Below are positions 1-8,763 of a DNA stretch of 64,000 bases, piece by piece. The notes under the pieces were generated by a model. The model was not told where the DNA came from. It was given only the letters and a program-made list of their open reading frames with translations, and searched no databases. The stretch lies in NCBI RefSeq assembly GCF_030378205.1, contig NZ_CP127385.1:3140001-3204000 (forward strand). The letters are read 5' to 3'. Positions within the stretch are counted from its first letter, which is position 1. Each line of letters begins with the position of its first letter. This DNA comes from Bradyrhizobium sp. NP1 (GTDB lineage Bacteria > Pseudomonadota > Alphaproteobacteria > Rhizobiales > Xanthobacteraceae). Both the position numbers and the translations under genes were made by a program.

Positions 1-16
1 CGGGAGGACCGCGGCA

Positions 17-724
17 ATGCCTAATGCCATCACCCACTCCGATTTCGTCCTGCCACCTCCGCCGCAGGCCTCGGTCGCGGTTCACAACTCGACAGCGCGC
101 TTTCCGGTGCGTCGTATCATCTGTGTCGGCCGCAACTACGCGGCGCATGCGCGGGAGATGGGGCGCGATCCCGATCGTGAGCCGCCGTTCTTCTTCATGA
201 AACCCGCTGATGCGGTCGTGGACGGGGGGACGACCGTTCCGTATCCGCCCCAGACGAAGAACTTCCACTACGAAATCGAGCTGATCGTCGCGATCGGGAA
301 GGGCGGGACAGACATCGCGGTCGAGCACGCACCCGATCATGTCTGGGGCTACGGCGTAGGCGTCGATCTGACCCGTCGCGATCTGCAGCTTCAGGCCCGC
401 GAGCAAGGCCGTCCCTGGGACTGGGGCAAAGGTTTCGACCGGTCGGCGCCGATCGCCCCGTTGCGGCCGCTCTCACAGGTCGGGCACCCCAAGGCCGGAC
501 GCATCTGGCTCGCCGTTGACGGCGTGCTCAAACAGGATTCCGACATATCAAAGCTGATCTGGCCTGTGCCGGATATCATCTCTATCTGCTCGCAATCGAT
601 GGCGCTTGGACCCGGCGACATCATCATGACGGGGACACCGGAGGGTGTCGGCCCTGTGCAGCGCGGCGAAGTGGTAACGGGAGGGATCGAGGGCCTAGGC
701 GAAATCAGGATCTCTGTGAAGTAA
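17..724 (+). CDS. Fumarylacetoacetate hydrolase family protein (fumarylpyruvate hydrolase-like)
   Basis: A 235-residue member of the FAH superfamily, closest in layout to short fumarylpyruvate hydrolases (NagK type), which split fumarylpyruvate into fumarate and pyruvate at the end of the gentisate route. Visible are the N-terminal GRNYAAHA block (about 38-45), the YEIEL segment (85-89) whose two Glu are the usual divalent-metal ligands, and the C-terminal TGTPEGVG signature. The ATG follows GGGAGG by nine bases. It sits at the window edge, so upstream partners are unseen. The fold is certain. The substrate is inferred, and the gene lies about 14 kb from the gentisate-dioxygenase-like gene at 15115. 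Confidence 0.88.
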   Translation: MPNAITHSDFVLPPPPQASVAVHNSTARFPVRRIICVGRNYAAHAREMGRDPDREPPFFFMKPADAVVDGGTTVPYPPQTKNFHYEIELIVAIGKGGTDIAVEHAPDHVWGYGVGVDLTRRDLQLQAREQGRPWDWGKGFDRSAPIAPLRPLSQVGHPKAGRIWLAVDGVLKQDSDISKLIWPVPDIISICSQSMALGPGDIIMTGTPEGVGPVQRGEVVTGGIEGLGEIRISVK

Positions 725-1096
725 ATGCTTTGACGTTGGCCAAGGAGTGAAGGGCGGTCCTCGGGAGGGAGCGGTTATCGGGCGCAATCCGGATGCCCGT
801 CGGAAACCCGAAAGTCGGAGAGCGTAGGTCGCGATGAGAAACCGGGAAATGCCGAACGTGGGGAATGAAATCTGCAAACTTGGCCGCGCTCGCACAGCCA
901 TCCTATGAGAGGTGCGGATCCTTGGATCCCCGGTCTTCTCAGCGTGGCGCATCAATAAAATTCGGCGTTTGTCATCGGTCCATATCCCGACCACGTCCGA
1001 AAGCCGAAAGGTGCGATAGGCGACGTTACGCTCGTGTGCCGCGCCGTGCTGATCGCGGGGACGAAAACGTTTGAGCGCTCCATACAACTTGTCGGG
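725..1096. other. Gap without a recognised gene
   Basis: This stretch separates the FAH gene from the convergent peptidoglycan-binding gene. Open frames exist on both strands, but none has a good ribosome-binding site or recognisable domain. The segment near 955-1010 resembles the degenerate dispersed repeats seen near the right end of the window. No terminator with a clear T-run was found. Confidence 0.5.
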
Positions 1097-1591
1097 TCAC
1101 CTGCGTCCGAACAGTCCGCCCACCACGCCGCCAATCAGTCCACCTGGACCGCCACCACTGCGGTGATGGTGAGCACCACCCGCGCCGCGGCGATGGGCCG
1201 GACGGTCGTCATCGGATCTGTAGTTGCCGACGAAGCTGGCGTGCGCCCCTGAAACGGACTCGGTCAGCAGCGCGTGATGCTGCACCGTGTTGAGGAAGCC
1301 AGTCTTGGGATAGCCGCGCGCCGCCTGCCAGCGCGTGATGACGGCGCGGGTCGGCTCGTCGAACCGACCGCTGACCTTGGTATCAAAGCCGAGACCGGTC
1401 AGCCGGCGCTGCACGTCGCGACGCCTTCCCTTGTCGAGGCCTATCTGATCTTCGGTTTCCTGAGTTGCCTCGAAGGCTGCCGGATCGACGGATGCCAACA
1501 AGCTGCGGTCGGCCGTGCTCGGACCGGCTTTGGCAACATTTGCACTGACGAGAAATCCTAAGACTGACAATGCGATGATGAGGACACGCAC
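1097..1591 (-). CDS. Secreted peptidoglycan-binding domain protein
   Basis: A 164-residue exported protein. Residues 1-22 form a signal peptide (hydrophobic core, cleavage after AKA). Residues about 45-105 match the PG_binding_1 fold: a repeated helical segment with RRDVQRRLTGLGF followed by DEPTRAVITRWQAARG and the TGFLN turn. The C-terminal 45 residues are rich in Gly, His and Arg and end in GGVVGGLFGRR, which looks like a low-complexity glycine-zipper tail. Proteins of this shape bind cell-wall peptidoglycan without being enzymes themselves. It is a single gene with no operon partner. The precise role is unknown. Confidence 0.8.
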   Translation of the reverse strand: MRVLIIALSVLGFLVSANVAKAGPSTADRSLLASVDPAAFEATQETEDQIGLDKGRRRDVQRRLTGLGFDTKVSGRFDEPTRAVITRWQAARGYPKTGFLNTVQHHALLTESVSGAHASFVGNYRSDDDRPAHRRGAGGAHHHRSGGGPGGLIGGVVGGLFGRR

Positions 1592-2029
1592 GGCTTATTC
1601 TTCCCTGATCTTAAAGTCTCTCAGTGATTTCGCTTTGAGAACCGATCGGTTCAAATACACCGCCCTGAAACTCGAACTTCCGGCGGCGTCCAAATCAAAG
1701 GTCAACTCCGGCTTCGTCGCTGAGCAACGGTTATCTGGGTCATTTGTTCCTCAGCGCGCGTCGAATGCTACGCCGCATTACACTTAGAAGCCCAACAAAA
1801 GAAACGGCACGGAGAGGAGGGTCTGCGCGCCCGACGTCCGCTTTTTAAGCGGGCATTGGCTTGATCGCCCTCATCAGGACACTCGAAACTGGGAATTAGG
1901 ACAGTGAGCAAAATTGAACAGCGGCGGCGAGATGGCTGTGATCGGCTGTGGCCGAATGGGGCCCGGCAGCTCGCGCCGTTCTCCCGAAGATGACCCCAGT
2001 TTCCCCGAAGACTGGGCCGATCTCGTTTG
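1592..2029. other. Gap without a recognised gene
   Basis: This stretch upstream of the peptidoglycan-binding gene contains only short, arginine-rich frames on both strands that look like chance readings of GC-rich DNA. It leads into the transporter remnant at 2030 and may hold eroded 5' sequence of that gene. Confidence 0.45.
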
Positions 2030-2230
2030 TTCACTGCCAACCCTGATCGGACGCAGCACGTCACCCTTGCTGTTTGGCTGGTTGATCGAGTCGGGATCGA
2101 CGGGCGTGTCAGCGTCGGTTATCTCTTGGCGGCGCTGCTGCTGATCATTGCAGCGGGAACGGAGCTCGAATTTGGAATTGATGCGGGAGGGAAATCTCTT
2201 GAGAGCATCGCCGCGCCGCTTTCGAAGTGA
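2030..2230 (+). pseudogene. Frameshifted C-terminal remnant of an MFS transporter
   Basis: Two adjacent forward frames carry consecutive pieces of a major facilitator C-terminus. The first reads GRSTSPLLFGWLIESGS (about 2050-2100). The second, shifted by one base, reads VGYLLAALLLIIAAGTELEF and then GIDAGGKSLESIAAPLS up to a stop at 2230. Together they resemble the last two membrane helices and tail of a roughly 400-residue transporter; the rest is missing or unrecognisable. The frameshift and absent N-terminus make it non-functional. Identification is from remembered family sequence and was not searched. Confidence 0.6.
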
Positions 2231-2409
2231 TGCGGATTTATGCCGGACGGCCTCGAATCGATCACCCGTGTCACGCTCTGATCCACGTCATGGATCGGAT
2301 CTCTAGCTATCCATCGCGCTGAAACATTGCTCACGCCAGCGGATCTCCATCGGCAGTGCGATCTTCCGGAATCTAACTTCAAAACACGCTTTCGGCCGCC
2401 AATATAGAT

Positions 2410-2907
2410 CTACCGCTTCGTACTTAATTCAGCCATCTCTGTCGAATGCTTCCGGAACATGGCGAGGCGTTTGCTTGTGTATTCTGCAATGACACTGGGA
2501 AATTCAAGGGGCGACCTGACCGCCGCAAGCCTCTGGGCGAACTCAAAGGTAAATTGCATGTTGGCTTGTGCTATTTCCAAAAGCTTGTCTTGATAAGCCC
2601 GCACTTTTGCGTTGGCAGAGGAGAGAAAATCAATCCCTTTCTTTGAATCCTTCTCCGTCATCTGTTTTGCATCTTGAAGGGCTGTCTCTGCATTCTCAAC
2701 GAGAAGCTCCGGATTCTCAACAAAGAGGGCGTCTTGTTGCGAGTCCTCATGAAGCTTTGAACGCTGTTCGTTCGAGTCCGCACCGACGGAGCGCGGAACG
2801 CTCACTTTTGGGCTTCTGACAATAGCTTGAGCGGCCCGTTGGGCCTTCGCGACTATTCTCGGGCTGTGGGTGTGCTTTGACCCTCTTGCCGGTTTACGTT
2901 TGCTCAT
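2410..2907 (-). CDS. Phasin family protein
   Basis: A 165-residue phasin, a surface protein of polyhydroxyalkanoate granules. The N-terminal 60 residues are basic and disordered (KRKPARGSKHTH). The following region, about 75-165, is an amphipathic helical phasin domain with the typical KVRAYQDKLLEIAQANMQF and FEFAQRLAAVRSPLEF segments. I chose the ATG at 2907 because GGAG lies eight bases upstream; the frame stays open further upstream but without family similarity. It is monocistronic. A second, unrelated-length phasin lies at 59472. Confidence 0.85.
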   Translation of the reverse strand: MSKRKPARGSKHTHSPRIVAKAQRAAQAIVRSPKVSVPRSVGADSNEQRSKLHEDSQQDALFVENPELLVENAETALQDAKQMTEKDSKKGIDFLSSANAKVRAYQDKLLEIAQANMQFTFEFAQRLAAVRSPLEFPSVIAEYTSKRLAMFRKHSTEMAELSTKR

Positions 2908-4151
2908 CTGATGCTCCAAGGATGATTGCTCGACTCGTAAAGGTCGTGACCAGTCAACATGCCGTGCCGTGCAACGTTCCGAAAAGTTCCACCTGATTAA
3001 GAGGTCAGATATCACATGTTCGTTGGGGCGCGCCGGCATCGTTCCTTTATCGACGTGCGATCGTTTGGAGTACCAGGCCATCGCCTGCCATGCGGGGGTA
3101 TCGCATGATCAGGAAACGCAACCGTTTTAGACAAACGACGCTTGAAGAACGTCTGGCGAATTCAGCACGGACGTGCAGCGTCAGGCGATGGCGCAGCTGC
3201 CGCCAGGCACCGAGCAGCTAGACAAATCTTGCGAAGAATCCAACAAGGCTGGCGGCGCAGCATCTCGACTTGCCTTATGCCTTCGGCGCCCAGGCCATAG
3301 GCCACTTGCCCTCGCTCAATAACTGGCCGCCGATCCGTAGGGGGCGGCGAGTCAAAATCGAATTCCAAAAGATCTGACCCTGCCCAGGGCGTAGATTATG
3401 CCCGCATCTAATTCCGTTTTTGGCGCGGAACGTGCCAGATCGCGACTACTCTTCGTCGCGGCGGTGGAGGTGCCAATTGAGTGAAGGTCGCCGCGCGTAT
3501 GCACTCCGGCTTCGTGTGCAGCACTACGTGTGCGCCGACAGGTCAAAACGGGTACAAACGTGTGCAATTTCGTCTAGTTTGGAGTGCACACGTTCTTCTT
3601 CCATCCCATTGAGAGTGTAGGGTAAACGATTGAAATATCAAGACTATCGCTTTTCCGTGGCGCCGATGATGGATTGGATCGAAAGCACAATTCTCTCAAT
3701 ACGATAGAGGGCGCCGTGTGCACGACGTGTGCACCGGGAGGTCAAGAAAAATCCATCGACGGCGAGCGTGGGCGATCGCTCTTTGGTGTGATGCGCGTCC
3801 CTACGGGTTTGGGCGGCCAAGGGAGTTAGGCCGCAAGGGCAGGGCACTCGCGTGCGACTTAAGGGCTGATCACGCTCGTTGCGAGCCCACAATTGTAGCG
3901 GTCAAGCGCCTCAAGCGCGAAGCGCGCCTCGATCGGTCGAGCCTCGCACAAAACAGATCGCCTTCGCCCGTCTCCGGCTTTCTCGGTCGCGCTCTTCGCC
4001 GGTATACCGGCAGCCCGCGCCACAAACATCCACAGGCCAACTGCGCAGGCTGGATCAGCATGCATCCATGCAATAGTCTCCATCCGTTTGGTGCAAATTA
4101 TCCGGCGGGTCAGCGGTCGCCTGGTTGGTTTAAGGATTGGATACTTCCTCG
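2908..4151. other. Gene-poor region with repeat copy A
   Basis: No supported gene lies between the phasin and ubiX. The region contains the well-preserved repeat copy at 3621-3753 and a degenerate partial copy near 3510-3555, where the GTGTGCA..ACGTGTGC..CAGGTCAA pattern recurs. Open frames across 3640-4160 on both strands are short, Arg/Cys-rich and lack ribosome-binding sites. This may be the eroded left border of the catabolic block. Confidence 0.5.
3621..3753 (+). repeat. Dispersed repeat, copy A (direct repeat of 34374-34507)
   Basis: This block matches 34374-34507 in the same orientation. Shared cores are AGACTATCGCTTTTCCGTGG at 3641-3660, an ATGATGGAYTGGA block, and the GTGTGCACGACGTGTGCACC motif followed by GGGAGRTCAAGAAAAATC at the right end. 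The middle is divergent. The two copies bracket about 30 kb of catabolic genes. The motif contains two GTGCAC palindromes spaced by eleven bases start to start. Confidence 0.85.
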
Positions 4152-4745
4152 ATGAGTTCACCTTCACGATTGATTGTCGGAATGACCGGGGCGTCCGGCG
4201 CGATTTACGGTGTTCGGCTGCTGCGCTTGTTACAGCCTATCGCGATCGAGACCCATCTGGTGATGAGCCGGTCCGCCAGGATCACCTTGACGCAGGAGCT
4301 GGACCTCAAGCCGTCCGACGTCACGGCGCTGGCGGATGTTGTCCACCAAGTCGACAACATCGGCGCCACGATCTCGAGCGGCTCGTTTCGGACGCTTGGC
4401 ATGATCATCGCGCCATGCTCGATGCGCAGCCTGTCCGAGATCGCGACGGGCGTGACGTCGTCGCTGATCACCCGCGCCGCCGACGTCGTTTTGAAGGAGA
4501 GCCGGCGTCTGGTGCTGATGGTGCGTGAAGCGCCGCTGCATCTCGGCCACCTGCGTTCGATGACGGCGACCAGCGAAATGGGGGCAATCATCTACCCGCC
4601 GGTACCGGCATTCTATGCCCGCCCGGGCAGCCTCGAACAGATGGTCGATCATACGCTGGGACGGGTGCTCGACCTGTTCGACATCAAAACCGATGTCGTC
4701 AGCCGCTGGGAAGGCCTGAAACCAAAGGAAAGAGATCCGGTGTGA
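4152..4745 (+). CDS. ubiX: Flavin prenyltransferase UbiX
   Basis: A 197-residue UbiX/Pad1 enzyme, which attaches a dimethylallyl group to FMN to make the prenylated FMN cofactor used by UbiD decarboxylases. Visible are the N-terminal GMTGASGAIYGVRLLRLL flavin-binding loop, the IIAPCSMRSLSEIATGV segment, and the LVLMVREAPLHLGHLRSM block followed by PPVPAFYARPGSLEQMVDHTLGRVLD, all typical of the family. The ATG at 4152 is preferred over an in-frame TTG at 4137. A dedicated UbiD homologue lies at 18439, so the pair probably serves an aromatic decarboxylation rather than ubiquinone synthesis. The enzyme is cytoplasmic. Confidence 0.95.
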   Translation: MSSPSRLIVGMTGASGAIYGVRLLRLLQPIAIETHLVMSRSARITLTQELDLKPSDVTALADVVHQVDNIGATISSGSFRTLGMIIAPCSMRSLSEIATGVTSSLITRAADVVLKESRRLVLMVREAPLHLGHLRSMTATSEMGAIIYPPVPAFYARPGSLEQMVDHTLGRVLDLFDIKTDVVSRWEGLKPKERDPV

Positions 4746-4788
4746 GCATGTCGCGGCAACCAGCGCCGGAGACGGCTGTGAGTCAGCG

Positions 4789-5316
4789 ATGACAGCAGGT
4801 CAACCCGAACCGAATCTCGAAAGCTGGGCTTTTGCCCTGCAACTTTACGCCAAGCCAGGGGTTGCCGATGCCTGCCTCAGACTACAGGCCGAGGCCGGCG
4901 TCGATGTGATGATGCTGCTGACGGCCGTGTTCGCGGCCGTCAGGCGCGGCATTGTGCTGGAGCCGCCTGCTATCCAGGATATGAACGAAGTTTGCCGCCC
5001 GTGGCGAGAGCAGATTGTGCAGCCGCTGCGTGGGCTGCGCGTGGCGTTGAAATCCGGACCGCTGCCGGCGCCCACCGGGGGCTCGGAACAACTACGGACA
5101 CAGATCAAGGCTGCGGAACTGGCTGCCGAACGGCTGCAGAATGATTTGCTGACGGAATGGTTGGAGCAAAAGGCGCCAGCGCCGCGACCGGTCACGCACG
5201 AGGATGTCCGCGCCGTGGTTTGCAGCGTGGTGCTGCTTGCGCTGGAAAAACGTGAAAGCGAAATGAATTCCGATATTTTGTCTTTGGTCGACGGAATCGT
5301 TGCAGCTGCGGGGTAA
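4789..5316 (+). CDS. TIGR02444 / DUF2390 family protein
   Basis: A 175-residue protein of the TIGR02444 (DUF2390) family of unknown function. It has the characteristic N-terminal SWAFALQLYAKPGVADACLR segment, then LQAEAGVDVMMLLTAVFAA and the PWREQIVQPLRGLR motif (about 70-85). The rest is helical. It follows ubiX by 43 bases and may be cotranscribed with it, but no functional link is known to me. Its length is normal for the family and the protein appears cytoplasmic, with no signal or membrane segments. Confidence 0.8.
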   Translation: MTAGQPEPNLESWAFALQLYAKPGVADACLRLQAEAGVDVMMLLTAVFAAVRRGIVLEPPAIQDMNEVCRPWREQIVQPLRGLRVALKSGPLPAPTGGSEQLRTQIKAAELAAERLQNDLLTEWLEQKAPAPRPVTHEDVRAVVCSVVLLALEKRESEMNSDILSLVDGIVAAAG

Positions 5317-5364
5317 GGCTCGCGCTCGACGATCGAAGGGCCGGCGCCTCGTTCGGATTCTCCA

Positions 5365-7074
5365 TCAGGTCGCGGACACGCTTGGTTGTGCAGCGATGGG
5401 CGCTCTACGCAATATTGTTCCTAACGCCTTGGCGATCTCCTCCGGCAGCAACTGGCGCCAGCGCCCTAGGACGTGACCATCCGGCCGGATCAAGTAGGTA
5501 GTGCCCGGCCGCGCCTCAAAGAGGCCCGCCAGGCGTCCGGACGGATCGTGAATGACGCCCGGAGCGGCCGCATCGAGCGCGAGAGGAACGAATCTGATCG
5601 GCAGTTCCTGGCCGAGCCGCGCTTCGACCTCCTCCATGTTTCCTGATGGCTTGCCGTCGGTCGTGAAAACAAAGCAGGTGAAATGAGGGCCAAGCAGGTC
5701 TGTCAGAAAGCCGCGATCCGCGTTTCTAATAATGGGACATTCAGGCAAGACGTCGCCGGGCGCAGGACCCTTTTCGAAGACCGTCTCATCGACCGTCCAG
5801 TTCAGGGGGGAGGCGGTCAGCTGGCTTGCTGAATGCCATCTCGGATCGAGCAGCGACGCAGCCCAGGGATGTTTGGCTGCCAGCGACAAAACGGCGTCTC
5901 GCAACACGCGGGCGCCCCGAGAAGGAGGCGAATAGAATTCAGCTCGTCGGATCGCAAAATGATGATTGCGACGAGCGACCGCAACGCGCTCGGTCGAATA
6001 AGACTGCAAGAGGGCAGGGTCGGCCTGCCCTTTGAGAACAAGGGCAAGTTTCCAGGAGAGGTTGTGAGTGTCCTCTATGGCAGAGTTGAAGCCTCGCACA
6101 CCGAAGATAGGCATGATGTGAGCCGCGTCCCCGGCAAAGATGACGCGGTCGTGCACATAGGATGAAAGCGTCGTCGCGGTCACCCGGTAGAGTGACAACC
6201 AGACCGGTTCCCAAGGTGCGTCAATTCCCATCCACTTCAACTGCCGTGAGATGAAATCGAAGACTTTCTCCTGCTTGATTTCCTCCTCTTCGTTCTCACC
6301 TTCACGAATCTGGCAGTCGAAGCGCAACATGCCGTTCGGCTTCTTGAACATGATCAGGGTTCCGCCGGGTCGCGTCGGGGGATCGAACCAAAAGCGACGT
6401 CCCGGCGGCAGGTCTCCGCTATCAACCCTCACGTCGGCAATGATGTACCGGCCGGAATGGCGATTTCCTTCCATGCGCAGGTCGAGCGCCTTGCGCACCG
6501 TGCTGTGGCCACCGTCGCAGGCGACCACCCAGTCCGCCTCTAGTTCATAGCTGCGGTCGGGAGTCTCCACGCTTATGCGAACGCCATCGTCGATTTGATC
6601 CACCGCCGTGACCCGCGTCTGCCAGCGAATATCGATCAGGCCACTACGCTCGGCATGTTCAACCATGACATGCTCCATGTAGTTCTGGAGCTGGCTGATC
6701 GTCGGAGGATATTTCTGGAAGGCGTCGTTTGGAAGTTGCGTGCGCAAGACTTCCTTGTCACGGAAATAAGTCCAGCTCGTCGACCACCCGTAGCTGGTGC
6801 GGACCATCTCATCCGCAATCCCGATGCGCTCCAGTATTTCCATCGTGCGCCGGGTGAAGGCGCCGGCCCGGCTACCGGAACAGACGGTATCATCGGCCTC
6901 GAGAACGATGGTCGCGATCCCATACCGGGCAAGTCCGAGGGCCAATGCAAGCCCGGTGGGCCCGCCACCCGCGATGACGACGGGCTTGCGGCTTGGTTCG
7001 CGACCAGCCACCAGCGCCGGAATTTGAACGGAGTGATGGGTGTAAGGGAAATATTCCGAGAAGACGGTTTCCAT
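5365..7074 (-). CDS. FAD-dependent aromatic monooxygenase (class A, MhpA/PheA-like)
   Basis: A 569-residue single-component flavoprotein hydroxylase. It has the dinucleotide-binding GGGPTG at 36-41, the CDGGHS motif at 186-191 that contacts FAD and NAD(P)H, and GDAAHIMP at 315-322 binding the FAD ribityl chain. Then comes RGFNSAIEDTHNLSWKLA, and a C-terminal thioredoxin-like domain (about 450-560) ends in YLIRPDGHVLGRWR. Such enzymes insert one oxygen into a phenolic ring using NAD(P)H and O2. The PIFGVRG stretch departs from the common P.GGQG form. It lies 11 bases behind the alpha/beta hydrolase gene and is cotranscribed with it. The substrate is unknown. Confidence 0.88.
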   Translation of the reverse strand: METVFSEYFPYTHHSVQIPALVAGREPSRKPVVIAGGGPTGLALALGLARYGIATIVLEADDTVCSGSRAGAFTRRTMEILERIGIADEMVRTSYGWSTSWTYFRDKEVLRTQLPNDAFQKYPPTISQLQNYMEHVMVEHAERSGLIDIRWQTRVTAVDQIDDGVRISVETPDRSYELEADWVVACDGGHSTVRKALDLRMEGNRHSGRYIIADVRVDSGDLPPGRRFWFDPPTRPGGTLIMFKKPNGMLRFDCQIREGENEEEEIKQEKVFDFISRQLKWMGIDAPWEPVWLSLYRVTATTLSSYVHDRVIFAGDAAHIMPIFGVRGFNSAIEDTHNLSWKLALVLKGQADPALLQSYSTERVAVARRNHHFAIRRAEFYSPPSRGARVLRDAVLSLAAKHPWAASLLDPRWHSASQLTASPLNWTVDETVFEKGPAPGDVLPECPIIRNADRGFLTDLLGPHFTCFVFTTDGKPSGNMEEVEARLGQELPIRFVPLALDAAAPGVIHDPSGRLAGLFEARPGTTYLIRPDGHVLGRWRQLLPEEIAKALGTILRRAPIAAQPSVSAT

Positions 7075-7085
7075 TGGAGAGGCCG

Positions 7086-8231
7086 TTATGTAAGCGCCTG
7101 AGACCAGTCAGCCATGACCTGACATGCGAAGCGCTTCTGCTCCGGCTGATCGCTGAGATAATGATTGCCGCCTTTTACAGCGGTCAGTTGTTTGCGATCG
7201 TGCGGGATCGCATCGAAAAAGAGCCGCGCATAGCTCGGATAGCAACCGGGGTCTGCCGTTCCATAGATAACGTGCACCGGCACGCTCACCCGCTTCAGGC
7301 ATTTTGGTCCGTCGCCGTTGGAGCAGCGATTGCTCCATTGCGACAGCCAGGAGCGCAAGCTCGTATAATGCCCAAGCGAAGCCGGAATGAGGTTTGCCGT
7401 ATATGGCTCGCCCCAATGCGTCGTCGCTTTGCGGTCGGACGGGTCGAGCGACAGGTCAAGGTTGCGCGGATCGGCGACGGTGCCATGCACGACGAACGGA
7501 AGATCGTGCACTTTGCCCTTCGTTCGCTCCATCACATCCGTCAGCCTGGATAAAGCCCAGTCGGTGATCCGGTCGTTGCGGGCGATCTGGGCGGTGCGGA
7601 AGCGCTTCAAGAACTCCGCCGAGTAAGGCGGCCCGTTGGCCGGGTCGAACATGTCCAGCTCGGGGTCGCGATCGAACGGATCGGCTTCGTTGCGGATGGC
7701 TGGATCAAGCTTTTCGGTCAGGACGATGCTGCGTCCGGGATGAGCCATCAGCAAAATCAGGCCGTCGGCCGGCGGCAGATCGGCTTTGGTCAGATCCGGC
7801 GCGCCGCCGCCGGGAGGGGCGGTGATGCTCGGATCCTCGGCTTCGCTCTGGTAGAGGGGGACGAGCGATCCACCACCCGAATTGCCGACGAGCACCACAC
7901 GCTCATAGCCCTCCGATTTGAGGTGCCGGACGATCGAGCCGAGGTCGAGGACGCAGTTTTCGAGGAGCAGCGTCGATTCATTGTTCAGATATCGGGTAGA
8001 AACCCCAACGGCATCGACGCCGAGTTCGGCCATCGTTGATAGGGCATAGTGACCCATGAAATTTGCTGACGGATGGACAAAGACCAGCACCACGCGTGAG
8101 AACTTGCCCGCTTCCGCCCGCCAGCGCGTGCACCACAAGACGCCGGCCATCCTTGCTACTCCCGATTGAAGATCAATCGGGCCTCTTGGTGCGGCCATCA
8201 CCGGGACTGCTAACAATTCGCGTGCAATCAT
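7086..8231 (-). CDS. Alpha/beta hydrolase
   Basis: A 381-residue alpha/beta hydrolase. The nucleophile elbow reads GNSGGGS in the context RVVLVGNSGGGSLVPLYQ (about 115-130). A late VPVHVIYGTADPGCYP segment supplies the usual acidic residue, and VKGGNHYLSDQ the catalytic His. The ATG at 8231 is preceded by AGGA eight bases upstream; upstream in-frame codons lack a ribosome-binding site. It is first in a two-gene operon with the flavin monooxygenase, so it may hydrolyse an ester, amide or ring-cleavage product of the same aromatic compound. That link is inferred from context only. Confidence 0.82.
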   Translation of the reverse strand: MIARELLAVPVMAAPRGPIDLQSGVARMAGVLWCTRWRAEAGKFSRVVLVFVHPSANFMGHYALSTMAELGVDAVGVSTRYLNNESTLLLENCVLDLGSIVRHLKSEGYERVVLVGNSGGGSLVPLYQSEAEDPSITAPPGGGAPDLTKADLPPADGLILLMAHPGRSIVLTEKLDPAIRNEADPFDRDPELDMFDPANGPPYSAEFLKRFRTAQIARNDRITDWALSRLTDVMERTKGKVHDLPFVVHGTVADPRNLDLSLDPSDRKATTHWGEPYTANLIPASLGHYTSLRSWLSQWSNRCSNGDGPKCLKRVSVPVHVIYGTADPGCYPSYARLFFDAIPHDRKQLTAVKGGNHYLSDQPEQKRFACQVMADWSQALT

Positions 8232-8525
8232 CTCTCGTTCCTTGGGAAGCAATGCACAGGTCAGGCAATTTCCAACAGACGGTGCCTGCAAGTGGCATCT
8301 AGTAAATTGCAAAAATTTAGAGATGACTACCAAAAACTGATATTGGTTCGCGATTTTTTTCTACCTTTTGCCTAGTCGACGAGATTTGCGTCATTTTTTC
8401 TCTGGACATTTTGCGGCATGGCCGACACAGTGTCATTTCGACTTGATTGCGGCAGTAGCCGCCTGGCTGATGGCGCAATAGTCGCATGGCCTGGGTCGCT
8501 TTGCTGTTTCTTCGGGCGTGGTGTG
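8232..8525. promoter_or_regulatory. Divergent intergenic promoter region
   Basis: This AT-rich gap (notably 8300-8400) lies between the leftward hydrolase-monooxygenase operon and the rightward DUF2783-ABC-monooxygenase operon, so it must hold promoters for both. No clear operator palindrome was identified. A forward frame beginning at 8418 extends the DUF2783 gene but looks unconserved. Confidence 0.5.
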
Positions 8526-8726
8526 ATGACAGATCGCATGAACGGACAGGACCTCGAGGACCTCTATGTCAGGCTTGCCGACAAGCTGACGGCGGCAGGC
8601 GACGATTATCCGGCGGTGCTCTCGCGCCTTGTTCTGTTGATGATGAATCATATTGGAGCGCGTGATCTGCTCGCAGGTTTCATTGACGAGGCAGCCGACA
8701 TCAAGACGACGGCGGTCACGCAATGA
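8526..8726 (+). CDS. DUF2783 family small protein
   Basis: A 66-residue acidic helical protein resembling DUF2783, with the YVRLADKLTAAGDDYPAVLSR segment followed by LVLLMMNHIGARDLLAGFIDEA. Members of this uncharacterised family often sit next to FAD-dependent aromatic monooxygenases, and here one lies on each side (5365 and 11521). I chose the ATG at 8526 because conservation starts there; the frame is open from 8418. It is the first gene of the rightward operon with the ABC importer. Confidence 0.65.
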   Translation: MTDRMNGQDLEDLYVRLADKLTAAGDDYPAVLSRLVLLMMNHIGARDLLAGFIDEAADIKTTAVTQ

Positions 8727-8763
8727 ACACGCGAAGACCCATCCACAAGAGGCTGCGACGCTA

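Noticed and set aside
695..1087. Reverse frame of 130 codons next to the FAH gene
   Set aside because: It has unusual Arg/Pro-rich composition, no ribosome-binding site, and resembles repeat-derived peptides rather than a protein family.
3644..4167. Several 80-145 codon frames across repeat copy A
   Set aside because: They are Arg/Cys-rich, overlap on both strands and coincide with dispersed repeat DNA. They are likely artefacts even if similar frames are annotated in other genomes.
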